Shown one piece after another: positions 52,436-61,152 of a DNA stretch of 64,000 nucleotides. Below the pieces are notes generated by a model. It was not told the origin of the DNA. It saw only the letters and a program-made list of their open reading frames with translations, and did no database searches. This DNA is from Chitinophaga pollutisoli (GTDB lineage Bacteria > Bacteroidota > Bacteroidia > Chitinophagales > Chitinophagaceae). The stretch lies in the NCBI RefSeq assembly GCF_038396755.1, contig NZ_CP149822.1, forward strand, positions 3,720,001 through 3,784,000, written 5' to 3'. The position numbers and the translations under genes were made by a program. Numbering within the stretch: the stretch's first letter is position 1; each line of letters starts with the position of its first letter.

Positions 52436-53137
52436 ATGGAAGAACGCAAACCCAAGATCCTGCTGGCCGAAGACGATACCAACCTCGGGATGGTATTAAA
52501 AAACTACCTGGAACTCAACGATTACGACGTGGAGCTTTGCCGGGACGGTATCCTCGCGCTCGCAGCCTTCCGTCGGGACAAGTTCGACATCTGCCTGCTC
52601 GACATCATGATGCCCAATATGGACGGGTTCAAGCTCGCGGAGGAAATCCGGGATGTGGATCCGGATATTCCCCTGTTTTTCCTTTCCGCCAAAACCATGA
52701 AGGAAGATATCATCCAGGGATATAAGCTGGGCGCCGATGATTACATCTCCAAGCCTTTCGATTCCGAACTGCTGCTGCTGAAAATCAAGGCGATCCTGAA
52801 ACGCAACCAGGAATTGAATAATAAGGAAGAAGAACAGTTCGAGTTCAAAATCGGGCAATACCAGTTCAACTCCCGCCTGCGCACCCTCACCAAAGGCGCC
52901 GATTCGCATACGCTGTCGCCCAAGGAAAACGAGCTGCTGCACATGCTTTGCGAGCACAAAAACGACCTGCTTCCCCGCGAAGTGGCCCTGAAGAAGATCT
53001 GGGGCAGCGACACCTATTTCAACGGCCGCAGCATGGACGTGTACATCGCCAAGCTGCGCAAGTACCTGAAAGACGATTCTAACATCGAAATCGTGAACAT
53101 CCATGGCAATGGCTTCCGCCTCGTGGTGAAAGATTAA
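52436..53137 (+). CDS. Orphan OmpR-family response regulator B
   Basis: A 233-residue regulator, RprY-like. Receiver with AEDDT, phosphorylated Asp56 (CLLDIMMP) and Lys in SKPF; winged helix with PKENELLHMLCEHKNDLLPR and GRSMDVYIAKLRKYL. It parallels regulator A at 49127 in both domains. No kinase gene is adjacent. I chose the start at 52436 because the predicted promoter lies at 52404-52411 and the N-terminus then fits the family. Confidence 0.88.
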   Translation: MEERKPKILLAEDDTNLGMVLKNYLELNDYDVELCRDGILALAAFRRDKFDICLLDIMMPNMDGFKLAEEIRDVDPDIPLFFLSAKTMKEDIIQGYKLGADDYISKPFDSELLLLKIKAILKRNQELNNKEEEQFEFKIGQYQFNSRLRTLTKGADSHTLSPKENELLHMLCEHKNDLLPREVALKKIWGSDTYFNGRSMDVYIAKLRKYLKDDSNIEIVNIHGNGFRLVVKD

Positions 53138-53157
53138 TGCCAGTATAAATAATGAAG

Positions 53158-53186
53158 AAGGCCGGTTGAGTTTCAACCGGCCTTTT
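53158..53186. terminator. Bidirectional terminator between regulator B and ruvB
   Basis: AAGGCCGGTTGA (53158-53169) and TCAACCGGCCTT (53173-53184) form a perfect 12-bp stem with loop GTT, with T and A runs on the two sides of this convergent pair. Confidence 0.85.
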
Positions 53187-53205
53187 GTATTTGATAATCA
53201 CTTGT

Positions 53206-54237
53206 TTATGTAAAGAGAAGGTTGGATCCCCTGCTGTTGGGGTTCCGCCCGAGATGGGTATACGCTTTCTCGGTGACTTCGCGGCCGCGGGGCGTGCGTT
53301 TGATAAAACCTTCCTGGATGAGGAAAGGCTCATATACTTCTTCAAGGGTTCCCGGCTCTTCGCCAACCGCCGTAGCAATTGTGGTAATGCCTACCGGGCC
53401 GCCTTTGAAATTGTCGATGATAGTGGAAAGGATGCGGTTATCCATTTCGTCGAGGCCATATTCGTCGACGCTGAGGGCTTTGAGGCTGAACTGGGCGATG
53501 CCGAGATCGATGGTGCCGTTGCCCATTACCTGCGCGAAATCCCGCACCCGGCGGAGCAATCCGTTTGCGATACGCGGGGTGCCGCGGCTGCGGCGCGCGA
53601 TCTCCATCGCGGCGTCGGAAGTGATTTTGGTGCCAAGGAGGCCGGCGGCGCGCCAGAGGATGCGCTGGAGCACTTCAGCGGTATAATATTCGAGGCGGCT
53701 TTTGATGCCGAAGCGGCTGAGGAGCGGGGCGGTAAGGAGGCCCGAGCGCGTGGTGGCGCCCACCAGCGTGAAAGGGTGCAGGTTGATCTGGACCGACCGC
53801 GCATTGGGGCCCGAGTCGATCATGATATCGATGCGGTAATCCTCCATGGCGGAATAGAGATATTCTTCCACAACGGTGCTGAGGCGGTGGATTTCGTCCA
53901 CAAACAGTACATCGCGCTCCTCGAGGTTGGTGAGGAGGCCGGCGAGGTCGCCGGGTTTTTCGATCACCGGGCCCGACGTTTCCCGGATGTTCACGCCAAG
54001 CTCGTTGGCCACGATGCGGGAAAGCGTCGTTTTCCCCAGGCCGGGAGGGCCATGGAAAAGAATGTGATCGAGCGCTTCGTCGCGCATCTTCGCCGCTTTG
54101 ATGAACACTTTCAGATTCTCGATGATCTGGTCCTGCCCGGAAAAATCCATGATCTCCCGCGGCCGGATGCTGTTCTCGAATTCCTTCTCGGCAGCGCTCA
54201 TCCTTTGTTCATCTGGTCTTAGGTTTGGATTGGACAT
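53206..54237 (-). CDS. ruvB: Holliday junction branch-migration helicase RuvB
   Basis: A 343-residue AAA+ ATPase that drives branch migration with RuvA. Walker A is GPPGLGKTT, Walker B is [11 protein letters not shown], sensor 1 is GATTRSGLL, and the C-terminal winged helix ends ...GRxxTEKAYxHLG. The start at 54237 ([13 protein letters not shown]) matches the family; the in-frame start at 54321 would add an unconserved 28 residues. A -7 element lies at 54261-54268 on the minus strand. Confidence 0.95.
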   Translation of the reverse strand: MSNPNLRPDEQRMSAAEKEFENSIRPREIMDFSGQDQIIENLKVFIKAAKMRDEALDHILFHGPPGLGKTTLSRIVANELGVNIRETSGPVIEKPGDLAGLLTNLEERDVLFVDEIHRLSTVVEEYLYSAMEDYRIDIMIDSGPNARSVQINLHPFTLVGATTRSGLLTAPLLSRFGIKSRLEYYTAEVLQRILWRAAGLLGTKITSDAAMEIARRSRGTPRIANGLLRRVRDFAQVMGNGTIDLGIAQFSLKALSVDEYGLDEMDNRILSTIIDNFKGGPVGITTIATAVGEEPGTLEEVYEPFLIQEGFIKRTPRGREVTEKAYTHLGRNPNSRGSNLLFT

Positions 54238-54260
54238 GTGTGTTTGTTGCCTTTCAGCGT

Positions 54261-54268
54261 CAAAAATA
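54261..54268 (-). promoter_or_regulatory. -7 promoter element of ruvB
   Basis: The minus strand reads TATTTTTG, an exact TAnnTTTG match, 23 bp upstream of the chosen ruvB start. This supports 54237 over the longer start at 54321, which would lie upstream of the promoter. Confidence 0.6.
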
Positions 54269-54327
54269 ACGAGAAATTGGCGAGGATATGAATATCGTTT
54301 ATTTTTAGGCAAATCTTTCATCTGCCT

Positions 54328-55296
54328 ATGTCCAGAAAAATAATGTTAGCCATGCTGTTGCTTACCGCCAGCCTGGGTGCTTCCGCGCAGCAGACCGACG
54401 TGAATGAAGTCCGCCGCATCATCTCCACGCTCGCCGCCGACAGCATGATGGGCCGCGGAACTTTCACGCCCGGCATCGAGAAGGCGTCGCTTTTCATCGA
54501 ATCAGAATTTGAGAAAACCGGCCTGGAAAAACTGCCCGGCGCCGCCAGTTACCGCCAGCCTTTCGCTATGAAAAGCCGGTCGATTTATCCTGCAGATTCG
54601 CTCAGCCTCGTGCCCGGCGCCAAAGCGCTGCATAATGTGGTGGGCCTGATCCGCGGCAGCAGCAAGCCCGACGAATACGTGATCTTCTCCGGTCACTACG
54701 ACCATATCGGCATCCTCAAACCCGTTGCGGGCGACAGTATCGCCAATGGCGCCGACGACGATGCTTCCGGCATCACGGCGGTGATCCTGCTGGCGCGCCA
54801 CTTCAAACAGCATCCGCCCGAGCGCACGGTGATCTTCGCCTGCTTTACGGCGGAAGAGATCGGCGGTTTCGGCTCGCGGTATTTTTCAAGAGAAGTCAAC
54901 CCCGACCAGGTGGTGGCCATGTTCAACATCGAAATGATCGGGAAAGAATCCAAGTTCGGCCGCAACAGCGCGTTCATCACGGGTTTCGAGCGTTCGGATT
55001 TCGGTCCCATCCTGCAGCGCAACCTCGAAGGCTCGGCGTTTCAGTTTCATCCCGATCCGTATCCCGAACAGCAGCTGTTCTACCGTTCGGATAATGCGAT
55101 GCTGGCCAAGCTCGGTGTGCCCGCGCATACCATTTCCACCACGCAGATCGACAAGGATAAACTGTATCACAGTGTAGACGACGAGATCGAATCACTCGAC
55201 ATGCAGAATATCGCCGACATCATCAGCGCGATCGCGGTAAGTTCCGGCACGATCGTGAGCGGTAAGGACACGCCTACCCGTGTAACGAAAGAGTAG
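54328..55296 (+). CDS. M28-family metallopeptidase
   Basis: A 322-residue exported aminopeptidase-like protein. Signal peptide 1-20 (ending ASAQQ). The zinc-ligand motifs are SGHYDHIG (first His and following residues), NGADDDASG (bridging Asp), [14 protein letters not shown] (Glu base), and a Glu or Asp in FNIEMIGK, with a late His in [10 protein letters not shown]28 enzymes remove N-terminal residues in the periplasm or outside the cell. It is divergent from ruvB. Confidence 0.87.
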   Translation: MSRKIMLAMLLLTASLGASAQQTDVNEVRRIISTLAADSMMGRGTFTPGIEKASLFIESEFEKTGLEKLPGAASYRQPFAMKSRSIYPADSLSLVPGAKALHNVVGLIRGSSKPDEYVIFSGHYDHIGILKPVAGDSIANGADDDASGITAVILLARHFKQHPPERTVIFACFTAEEIGGFGSRYFSREVNPDQVVAMFNIEMIGKESKFGRNSAFITGFERSDFGPILQRNLEGSAFQFHPDPYPEQQLFYRSDNAMLAKLGVPAHTISTTQIDKDKLYHSVDDEIESLDMQNIADIISAIAVSSGTIVSGKDTPTRVTKE

Positions 55297-55320
55297 TAAA
55301 AATCAGTTATATCAAGGAAA

Positions 55321-55347
55321 ACGAGCCGCGAACCGGCTCGTTTTTTT
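55321..55347 (+). terminator. Terminator of the M28 peptidase gene
   Basis: ACGAGCCG (55321-55328) and CGGCTCGT (55334-55341) form an 8-bp stem with loop CGAAC, then a run of T residues. Confidence 0.8.
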
Positions 55348-55350
55348 ATG

Positions 55351-55384
55351 CAAAAAAAGGGCGAGCCATGAAAGGCCCGCCCTA
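55351..55384 (-). terminator. Terminator of the EEP-family hydrolase gene
   Basis: A stem of AGGGCGAGCC with GGCCCGCCCT (one mismatch) is preceded on the plus strand by seven A residues, giving a U-run on the minus strand, 21 bp beyond the hydrolase stop codon. Confidence 0.65.
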
Positions 55385-55404
55385 TAGTATTTGAGCGTAT
55401 TGTA

Positions 55405-56256
55405 TTAAAGTTGGAGTTTCGCGATCACGGCGAAATGGTCCGAAGCGAAAAGGCCTTTCCAGGTTTGGGAAATAGTAGCGTGTTGCAGCACTTTCCATGG
55501 CCCTTTGAGGAAGATATAATCGATAGGCTCGCTGCTGGTTTCATGTGCGCGCCATCCGTTGAAAGTGCCGGTGGGGCCATAATGCGGCGTTTGGCTAATG
55601 GCTTTGGCGTCGGTCAGGTGAAGCGGGTTTTGCGCATCCACGATCACGCGGATGGGCTCGTCGCCAGGCGTGGCGTTGAAGTCGCCGGTTACAACGGCGG
55701 GGAGTTTGCCGGAGATGGCGGCAACTTTTTCGATGAGGAGCCTGGCGCTTTCGCGGCGGGCGATTTTGCCCATATGATCGAAGTGGGTATTGAAGTGGTA
55801 GAAGATTTTGCCGGTCGTTCTGTCGCGGAATTTCCCGTAGGAAACGATGCGTTCGATGGCGGCGTCCCATCCTTTGGCGCCGATTTTATCGGGTGTTTCG
55901 GAGAGCCAGAAGGTGTGGGATTCGAGTAGTTTGACGCGGGTGGTATCGTAGAAGATGGCGGAGAATTCCCCTTTTTTGTCGCCGTCGGTGCGGCCTACGC
56001 CGAGGTATTTGTATTGCGGAAGTGCGTTGTTGAGGTCGAGCATTTGTTCCCAGAGGGCTTCCTGCACGCCGAGGAGCGCGGGGCGGTGGTAGAGGACCTG
56101 GGAGGCGAGGCGGTCCTTGCGGTTGGGCCAGGCGTTGATGCTGTCTTTCGGTGTGTTCATGCGGATGTTGAACGTCATGACCTGGATGCTGCGGTCCTGC
56201 GCATGCGTCTGTAACCAGGTGAAAGCGGCGAGGAATAGCGTCATAAATCTTTTCAT
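55405..56256 (-). CDS. Endonuclease/exonuclease/phosphatase-family hydrolase
   Basis: A 283-residue protein with signal peptide 1-19 (ending THAQ) and the EEP fold motifs: MTFNIRM (Asn), GVQEALW (metal-binding Glu), DFNATPGD (catalytic Asp-Asn) and SDHFAVIA (Asp-His) at the end. Exported members may act on sugar phosphates, phospholipids or nucleic acids. It is a single gene with its own terminator. Confidence 0.87.
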   Translation of the reverse strand: MKRFMTLFLAAFTWLQTHAQDRSIQVMTFNIRMNTPKDSINAWPNRKDRLASQVLYHRPALLGVQEALWEQMLDLNNALPQYKYLGVGRTDGDKKGEFSAIFYDTTRVKLLESHTFWLSETPDKIGAKGWDAAIERIVSYGKFRDRTTGKIFYHFNTHFDHMGKIARRESARLLIEKVAAISGKLPAVVTGDFNATPGDEPIRVIVDAQNPLHLTDAKAISQTPHYGPTGTFNGWRAHETSSEPIDYIFLKGPWKVLQHATISQTWKGLFASDHFAVIAKLQL

Positions 56257-56378
56257 GCAAGAAAAATACTACACATTCTTCGTTTTTCGGAGATATTGTC
56301 GTTAACTCTGAGATATCCTCACCCTTTTTTCCTCGCCATGACCATCTTTCCCCCTAGTTTTGGTATCAGCACATTTTT

Positions 56379-56765
56379 ATGAAGACGATGCGCATAGTAC
56401 AGAAGGGGCCGGTGGGGAGCCGTGTACGGGCTGCCGGGTTATTGTTTCAGGATAGGGGAGGATATTGGCATGTGTATGTGCCTGCGTTGGGTTTGTTGGG
56501 GTATGGAAAATCGCGGCAGGCGGCTTATCGTTGCCTGGAGGCGGTGTGCGGGGTGTATATGAGGACGGTGTGGATGGGTGGGAAGTTGGAAGTGGAAGTG
56601 CGGGAAGGCGGATGGGTGGAAGGGGAAGACATGTGGCATGCGCCGGTGATGTCGTATGGGCAATTGCGGGAAGTGTTGGGATATATGAAAAAGGGCGCGG
56701 TGATGCGGGCGTTTGGGTTGATGGTGGAAACGGGGATCGCGCGGGAGGGGAAGGCGGTTACATAA
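56379..56765 (+). CDS. HicB-like antitoxin
   Basis: A 128-residue protein. The first 85 residues resemble a HicB antitoxin fold: a strand-rich block (LFQDRGGYWHVYVPALGLLG), then YGKSRQAAYRCLEAVCGVY, where a YGxTxxEA pattern is usual, and a beta hairpin ending GGW. The C-terminal part is short for a DNA-binding domain. Order here is hicB then hicA, the reverse of the textbook order. Codon use is unusually G-rich. It is followed 10 bp later by the broken HicA-like gene. Confidence 0.6.
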   Translation: MKTMRIVQKGPVGSRVRAAGLLFQDRGGYWHVYVPALGLLGYGKSRQAAYRCLEAVCGVYMRTVWMGGKLEVEVREGGWVEGEDMWHAPVMSYGQLREVLGYMKKGAVMRAFGLMVETGIAREGKAVT

Positions 56766-56775
56766 AATCAAATAT

Positions 56776-57020
56776 ATGCGGAAAGGAGTTTGCAATGTGG
56801 ACGTATCGCTGGATACGTTCCGGGATTTCCTTTGCCTGAAGGGTTATCGTTTCCGGCTATTGCCGGGTGGGCATGAGCAATGGGAGGGGGGCGCGGGAGC
56901 AGGCCGGTGGTGCTGGCGCGACTGGTGGATCCGGTTCCGCCGTTTGCCATTCGGCATGCACTGCGGTTGATGGGCGTGGCGAGGGAGGAGCTGGAGGCTT
57001 ACCTGGCGGGGGAGACGTAG
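56776..57020 (+). pseudogene. HicA-like mRNA interferase toxin, frameshifted
   Basis: The start at 56776 reads SLDTFRDFLCLKGYRFRLLP-type text with GGHEQW, matching HicA (dsRBD-like fold with catalytic Gly-His). After the G6 tract at 56886-56891 the reading frame goes astray, stopping at 56970. If one G is added to that tract, the family's C-terminal text continues: RPVVLARLVDPVPPFAIRHA, ALRLMGV and EELEAYLAGET up to TAG at 57018-57020. The 1-base loss in a homopolymer may be decay, a reversible switch or a read error. Confidence 0.65.
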
Positions 57021-57577
57021 CGGTCCTGTAGTTTGTACGCTATACCCGTTCAATGGCGTGGCTATGGCGAAATAGCAATGTATTCAGCCGGTAAAGGAAT
57101 AGTACAGCTACATCATTCGTTTTGCGTATCGACGATGTATGCATTGCATTGCTGGTTAAATGGATAGGCTTTAATAAGTAGCCATGTCCGTTGACGTGAG
57201 CTGGATGATATTTGGAACGCTACAGCGCGAGTAGCCGCGAAACCCGCCGAAGTAAGTTGCAGGAACTTTATGAGCATGCCGTTGCTCCGGCAGGAAAATC
57301 AACGCATAGTTGATGCAGGATGCTGACGGAATTGATGATTGAAAGATGCGATCAAGAAATTAGCGTGAAAGAAACCATGCATAGAAAACCATGGATGCAT
57401 CTGTTTGACGGAAATCACGTAAGATGTTGCCGTTTCATTCCATGCCGGAGCGCTTGTTGTCTCGGGTTTCCCCGGGCAAGGGTGCTTCGCGGGCGCGGAT
57501 GTTGCAGCGGACATAAGCAGCTATAAAAAAGGACCGGCATTCCTGCCGGTCCTGATATGAAAAATGCAGTGTACGTA
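57021..57577. other. Gene-free interval after the HicBA-like pair
   Basis: No convincing coding region is seen in 557 bp on either strand; short open frames here have no signal, family text or partner. The interval is less coding-like and more AT-rich than its neighbours, which suits decayed DNA around a toxin-antitoxin locus. It ends in the terminator of the S41 protease gene (57531-57552). Confidence 0.6.
57531..57552 (-). terminator. Terminator of the S41 protease gene
   Basis: GGACCGGCA (57531-57539) and TGCCGGTCC (57544-57552) form a perfect 9-bp stem with loop TTCC. Six A residues at 57525-57530 give the U-run on the minus strand. Confidence 0.8.
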
Positions 57578-60500
57578 TTAACGGAGGCTTTTCAGCAATT
57601 CCTGTACGGCGCGCTCGAGCTGGGGGTCTTTGTCTTCCAGCCGGTCGGTAAAGGTGGTCTTTACGTAGATATCGGGTGCCACGCCTTCTTTCTCGAGGTT
57701 CTTGCCGTCGAGTGTGTAGCAGCCCCAGGAGGGGAGGCGATAGAAGGAACCGTCCACCAGTCCTTTGCCGGAGGTGAAGATGATCCAGCGATAGGATTCG
57801 GTGCCGATGATGGTGCCGAGCTTCAGCGCTTTGAAGCCCGCGGCGGTCATCTCGGCGTCGCTGAGCGATTGCTCGTTGATCAGCAGTACGATGGGTTTGC
57901 CCGCCGGCGCGAAGTTCGGCTGCGGGGAGGGTTTGCCTTCGCGGTACTGCCATTGCAGGTAAGGGCGTTGCGACAGGAATTTCAGCACTTCGTCGTGCAC
58001 GTTGCCGCCGGTGTTGTAACGGAGGTCGAGGATGAGTGCGTCTTTGTCGCCGATTTTGGCGGTCATGTCGATGAGAAATTTATCCAATTCGCCACCGCCC
58101 ATGTTTTTCATGTACGTGTAGGCGATACGGTTGTTGCTGAGCTTGTCGACTTTCAGTTCATTGCCGTAGATCCATTCGTCGTACAGCTGGCCATTGAGGT
58201 CCCCGGGGCTTTGCGGATGCAAGCGCACGTCGAACGTTTTGCCGGCGCGCTCGAAAGTGAGCAGCACTTCACGCTCCATGGTGGGGCGGGTGAAATACTG
58301 GTCGCGGCATTGTTTCGGATCTACCTTCTTGCCGTTTACCTGCGTCAGCACATCACCCGGACGGATATCGATGCCTGCCCTGTCGGCATTGCTGTTTTCC
58401 ACGATCCTGCGAACGGTGTAAGGTTGTTGTTCTTCGAAGAGGATCCCCGTTTCCATCGTCTGGTACGCGAGGTTGATGCGCTCTTCATTGCCGGAAGAAT
58501 TGAAACCAAGGTGGGAGGAGTTCAGTTCGCCGAGCAGGTCGTTGATCAGGACGCGCAGATCCGAGCGGTTGTTCACATACGGGAGGTAGCGGCTGTACGC
58601 ATCGCGCAGACGGCTCCAGTCGGTGCCGTGGAAGTCGGCGTTGTAGAAGTTTTCTTCCACATTGGCCCAGGTTTCGTAATAAATCTGCCGGAACTCGTCG
58701 CGGAGGTTGCGGTAGAATGTCTGGCTGATATTGATGGGATCGATCTTGTTGGCGTCGGCGTTCAGTTTAACGATGTTGCCGCCGGCTAGGGCGAAGAGTT
58801 TGCCGTCCACTTCCACCACGTTGCCATCAAAGCGTTCGCTGCCGTTGATTTTTTCGGTTTTGGTTTCTTCAAACGGCTCGGTCACCATCTTGTAGAGCGT
58901 GCCCCTGCCTTCATGGTTGGAACCGAAGAATACAGTGGTTTTATCACCTTTGCTGGTGATCCAGTACGGGCCGTATTGAGAACCGAAGTCGGGAGATACC
59001 TGCTGGATGCGCTGCATCAGGCGGTTGGTGTTGAGGGCGAGCGTCTTCGGCGCGTCGGCGCTGTCGGATTTTTTGTCGGATTTATTGGAAGCGGTTTTGT
59101 CGTCTTTCTTTTTATCCTCTTCCTTCTTTTTGAACAGTTCGTCAAACTTCTCTGAGCGGAATGGTTCGTCGAATTTGTCGAGCGGCAGGCGGTAGATCTT
59201 GGGGTTGATCATGCCGAAAGGATAGGAAGGCTTGGTGCGGGCGGAGGCGAAGTAAATGTACTTTCCGTCGGGCGACCAAAAGGGATCCACTTCGGAAACA
59301 CCCGTGTTGGTGAGGTTGGTGGTGGTATTCTTTTTCAGGTTATGCACCATGATGTCGTGCTCGAAATTGCGGCGCACGGTGTATACGACATACTCACCGT
59401 TGGGAGAAAACCTCGGCTGCACGCTCTGGAAAGCCCAGATTTCGTCCCTGGCGATGGTGCGCGATTGAAGGGATTTGCAGTCGATGATCTTCACCTGGTC
59501 GCGCCCGCTGAGGTACACGGCCTGTGTGCGGTCGTGGTTCATGGCGATGTCGCGGTTATTGCTCTTGTCGCTGGTGTGTTGTTTGGCGGTGCCGCTGCCA
59601 TCGGCGGGGATGGTATAGAGGTTGAGGTAGCCGTTGAGCGTCTGGTTGAAGAGAAGCGTCTTGTTGTCGGCGAGCCAGAGTACTTCCAGGGCTCTTTCGC
59701 CACTGAGGGGCAGCTGGCGCACGAACTTCCCTTCGATGTCGGACACGAAGATTTCGCCGCGCGAGATGAACGCGAGCTTCTTGCCATCGGGCGATACGTC
59801 GAAGTTGGAGATTTTGTCGCGGACGTCGAACGCTTGTTCTTTGGCGAGCACCGGGTTGCGGAAGATTTGCAGCGCGATTTTCTCCGTTTTGCCGGAAGCT
59901 ACGTCGTACGACCAGATCTGGTAGTCTTTTTCAAACACGATCCTGTTGCCGGAAGCGCTGACAGCCGGGCGTTTGATCGAAGTGTTGAATTTGGTGAGGC
60001 CTTTTTTCTGTCCGCCGGCGAAAGTATAGAGGTTGTATTCCCCGTTGGCTTCGTCGGAAACGAAATAGATATTGCCTTTACGGTCGATGGTGGTCCAGAG
60101 GTCTTTGCCGCGGTAATCCGTGTACTGCTTGTACTTTTTGGTAGCGGGGTTGTACGACTGGATATCGGGGTTGAAGTCGCCTTTATACCGTTTGCGGTTG
60201 GCGGCGAATGAGCTTTCCCAGGTATCGTTGAAGAACAGCTCCCCGGTGGAGGGGTGTTCGGAGAGGTTGTGGATCAGGTTGAAGTAATGGGGGAATACGC
60301 GGACGGGAGTGCCGCCGTCGATACCCACTTTATAGCTCGTGGCGTTGCCGGAGCGGTTGGAGGTGAAGTAAATGGATTTGGAATCCCAGCTCCAGGAGTC
60401 CATGAGGTCGTTGGCCTCGTGCATGGTGAGCTGGCGGATTTCGCCGCCGTTGATGGGCATGATGAAAACATCTGCCCGGCCGAATTGGGTGCCGGTAAAG

Positions 60501-60739
60501 GCAATCCATTTCCCGTCCGGCGAAACGCTGGGGAGGGATTCGTTGCCTTGCATGGCGGTGAGGCGGGTGGCCTGCGGGTTTTGAATATCTGCTTTCCAGA
60601 GATCGCCCTCGAAGCTGAATATAACGGTTTGGCCATCAGGGGTGAGCGTGGGAGAGGAGGTGAAATACGTGTCGGATTGTTGGGCAGCGGCAGGCAGGGA
60701 TAAAGCCGCGGCCAAAACGCCCAGGTAAAGTGGTCTCAT
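57578..60739 (-). CDS. Tricorn-like S41-family serine protease
   Basis: A 1053-residue exported protease. Signal peptide 1-19 (ending PAAAQ). Then come PD40/WD40-like repeats (LTPDGQTVIFSFEGDLW, SPDGKWIAF and similar, about residues 25-620), a helical bundle and PDZ domain (RAGIDIRPGDVLTQVNGKKV), and the S41 peptidase core (ALILDLRYNTGG, then INEQSLSDAEM with the likely catalytic Ser). This order matches tricorn protease homologues, which degrade peptides. I chose the start at 60739 because it begins the signal peptide; an upstream start at 60805 adds an unlikely extension. Confidence 0.88.
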   Translation of the reverse strand: MRPLYLGVLAAALSLPAAAQQSDTYFTSSPTLTPDGQTVIFSFEGDLWKADIQNPQATRLTAMQGNESLPSVSPDGKWIAFTGTQFGRADVFIMPINGGEIRQLTMHEANDLMDSWSWDSKSIYFTSNRSGNATSYKVGIDGGTPVRVFPHYFNLIHNLSEHPSTGELFFNDTWESSFAANRKRYKGDFNPDIQSYNPATKKYKQYTDYRGKDLWTTIDRKGNIYFVSDEANGEYNLYTFAGGQKKGLTKFNTSIKRPAVSASGNRIVFEKDYQIWSYDVASGKTEKIALQIFRNPVLAKEQAFDVRDKISNFDVSPDGKKLAFISRGEIFVSDIEGKFVRQLPLSGERALEVLWLADNKTLLFNQTLNGYLNLYTIPADGSGTAKQHTSDKSNNRDIAMNHDRTQAVYLSGRDQVKIIDCKSLQSRTIARDEIWAFQSVQPRFSPNGEYVVYTVRRNFEHDIMVHNLKKNTTTNLTNTGVSEVDPFWSPDGKYIYFASARTKPSYPFGMINPKIYRLPLDKFDEPFRSEKFDELFKKKEEDKKKDDKTASNKSDKKSDSADAPKTLALNTNRLMQRIQQVSPDFGSQYGPYWITSKGDKTTVFFGSNHEGRGTLYKMVTEPFEETKTEKINGSERFDGNVVEVDGKLFALAGGNIVKLNADANKIDPINISQTFYRNLRDEFRQIYYETWANVEENFYNADFHGTDWSRLRDAYSRYLPYVNNRSDLRVLINDLLGELNSSHLGFNSSGNEERINLAYQTMETGILFEEQQPYTVRRIVENSNADRAGIDIRPGDVLTQVNGKKVDPKQCRDQYFTRPTMEREVLLTFERAGKTFDVRLHPQSPGDLNGQLYDEWIYGNELKVDKLSNNRIAYTYMKNMGGGELDKFLIDMTAKIGDKDALILDLRYNTGGNVHDEVLKFLSQRPYLQWQYREGKPSPQPNFAPAGKPIVLLINEQSLSDAEMTAAGFKALKLGTIIGTESYRWIIFTSGKGLVDGSFYRLPSWGCYTLDGKNLEKEGVAPDIYVKTTFTDRLEDKDPQLERAVQELLKSLR

Positions 60740-60880
60740 AATAGCGAGGTGGTTTATGGGCAGTAAGATAGTGAGGAATCCGGGTAACCGGAAACCATTT
60801 ATCACGCCGCCATGCGGGTTCAGAACATTTTTGGTTTTGGGGTGAAGGGTATCTTATGATGATATATTCACCTGCTTTAT

Positions 60881-60935
60881 GTCCGCATCAAGTCCACCTC
60901 AAGTCCACCTCAAGTCCGCCTCCTCTCCGCCTTGC
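60881..60935. repeat. Intergenic 11-bp tandem array B
   Basis: Five 11-bp units start at 60881, 60892, 60903, 60914 and 60925. The first four begin GTCC(G/A)C and the fifth begins CTCCGC; units 2 and 3 are identical. The array is 142 bp upstream of the S41 protease start and downstream of the leuS terminator, matching the position of array A relative to its genes. Confidence 0.75.
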
Positions 60936-61105
60936 CTTCGCTCATCTTATACTCATGTCGGCCCTACCGTACCGGGTTTGAACGCGCTTTTCAGTTTATA
61001 ATCCCGCATCTGTTGCCTTCCATCTTTTGTCACGTCAAAATACTATCATCTTCAAGCTGTCAATTTTACCCGAATTTCGCTTGTCCTGCCCATCGTTTGC
61101 ATAAA

Positions 61106-61132
61106 AAAAGCCGGTCGGGAAGACCGGCTTTT
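61106..61132 (-). terminator. Terminator of leuS
   Basis: AAAAGCCGGTC (61106-61116) and GACCGGCTTTT (61122-61132) form a perfect 11-bp stem with a 5-base loop, ending in a U-run on the minus strand. Confidence 0.85.
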
Positions 61133-61152
61133 CAAGTATCGCCAAGTGATGT

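Larger units (their letters stand above)
60740..61152. other. Gene-free interval with 11-bp array and terminator
   Basis: No coding region is supported in these 413 bp. They contain array B (60881-60935), about 170 bp of T/C-rich sequence with nothing recognisable, and the leuS terminator (61106-61132). No exact TAnnTTTG match for the S41 promoter was found on the minus strand. Confidence 0.65.

Noticed and set aside
57299..57526. Two short open frames on opposite strands in the gene-free interval
   Set aside because: No start context, family text, signal peptide or conserved partner, and they overlap each other; they look like chance frames.
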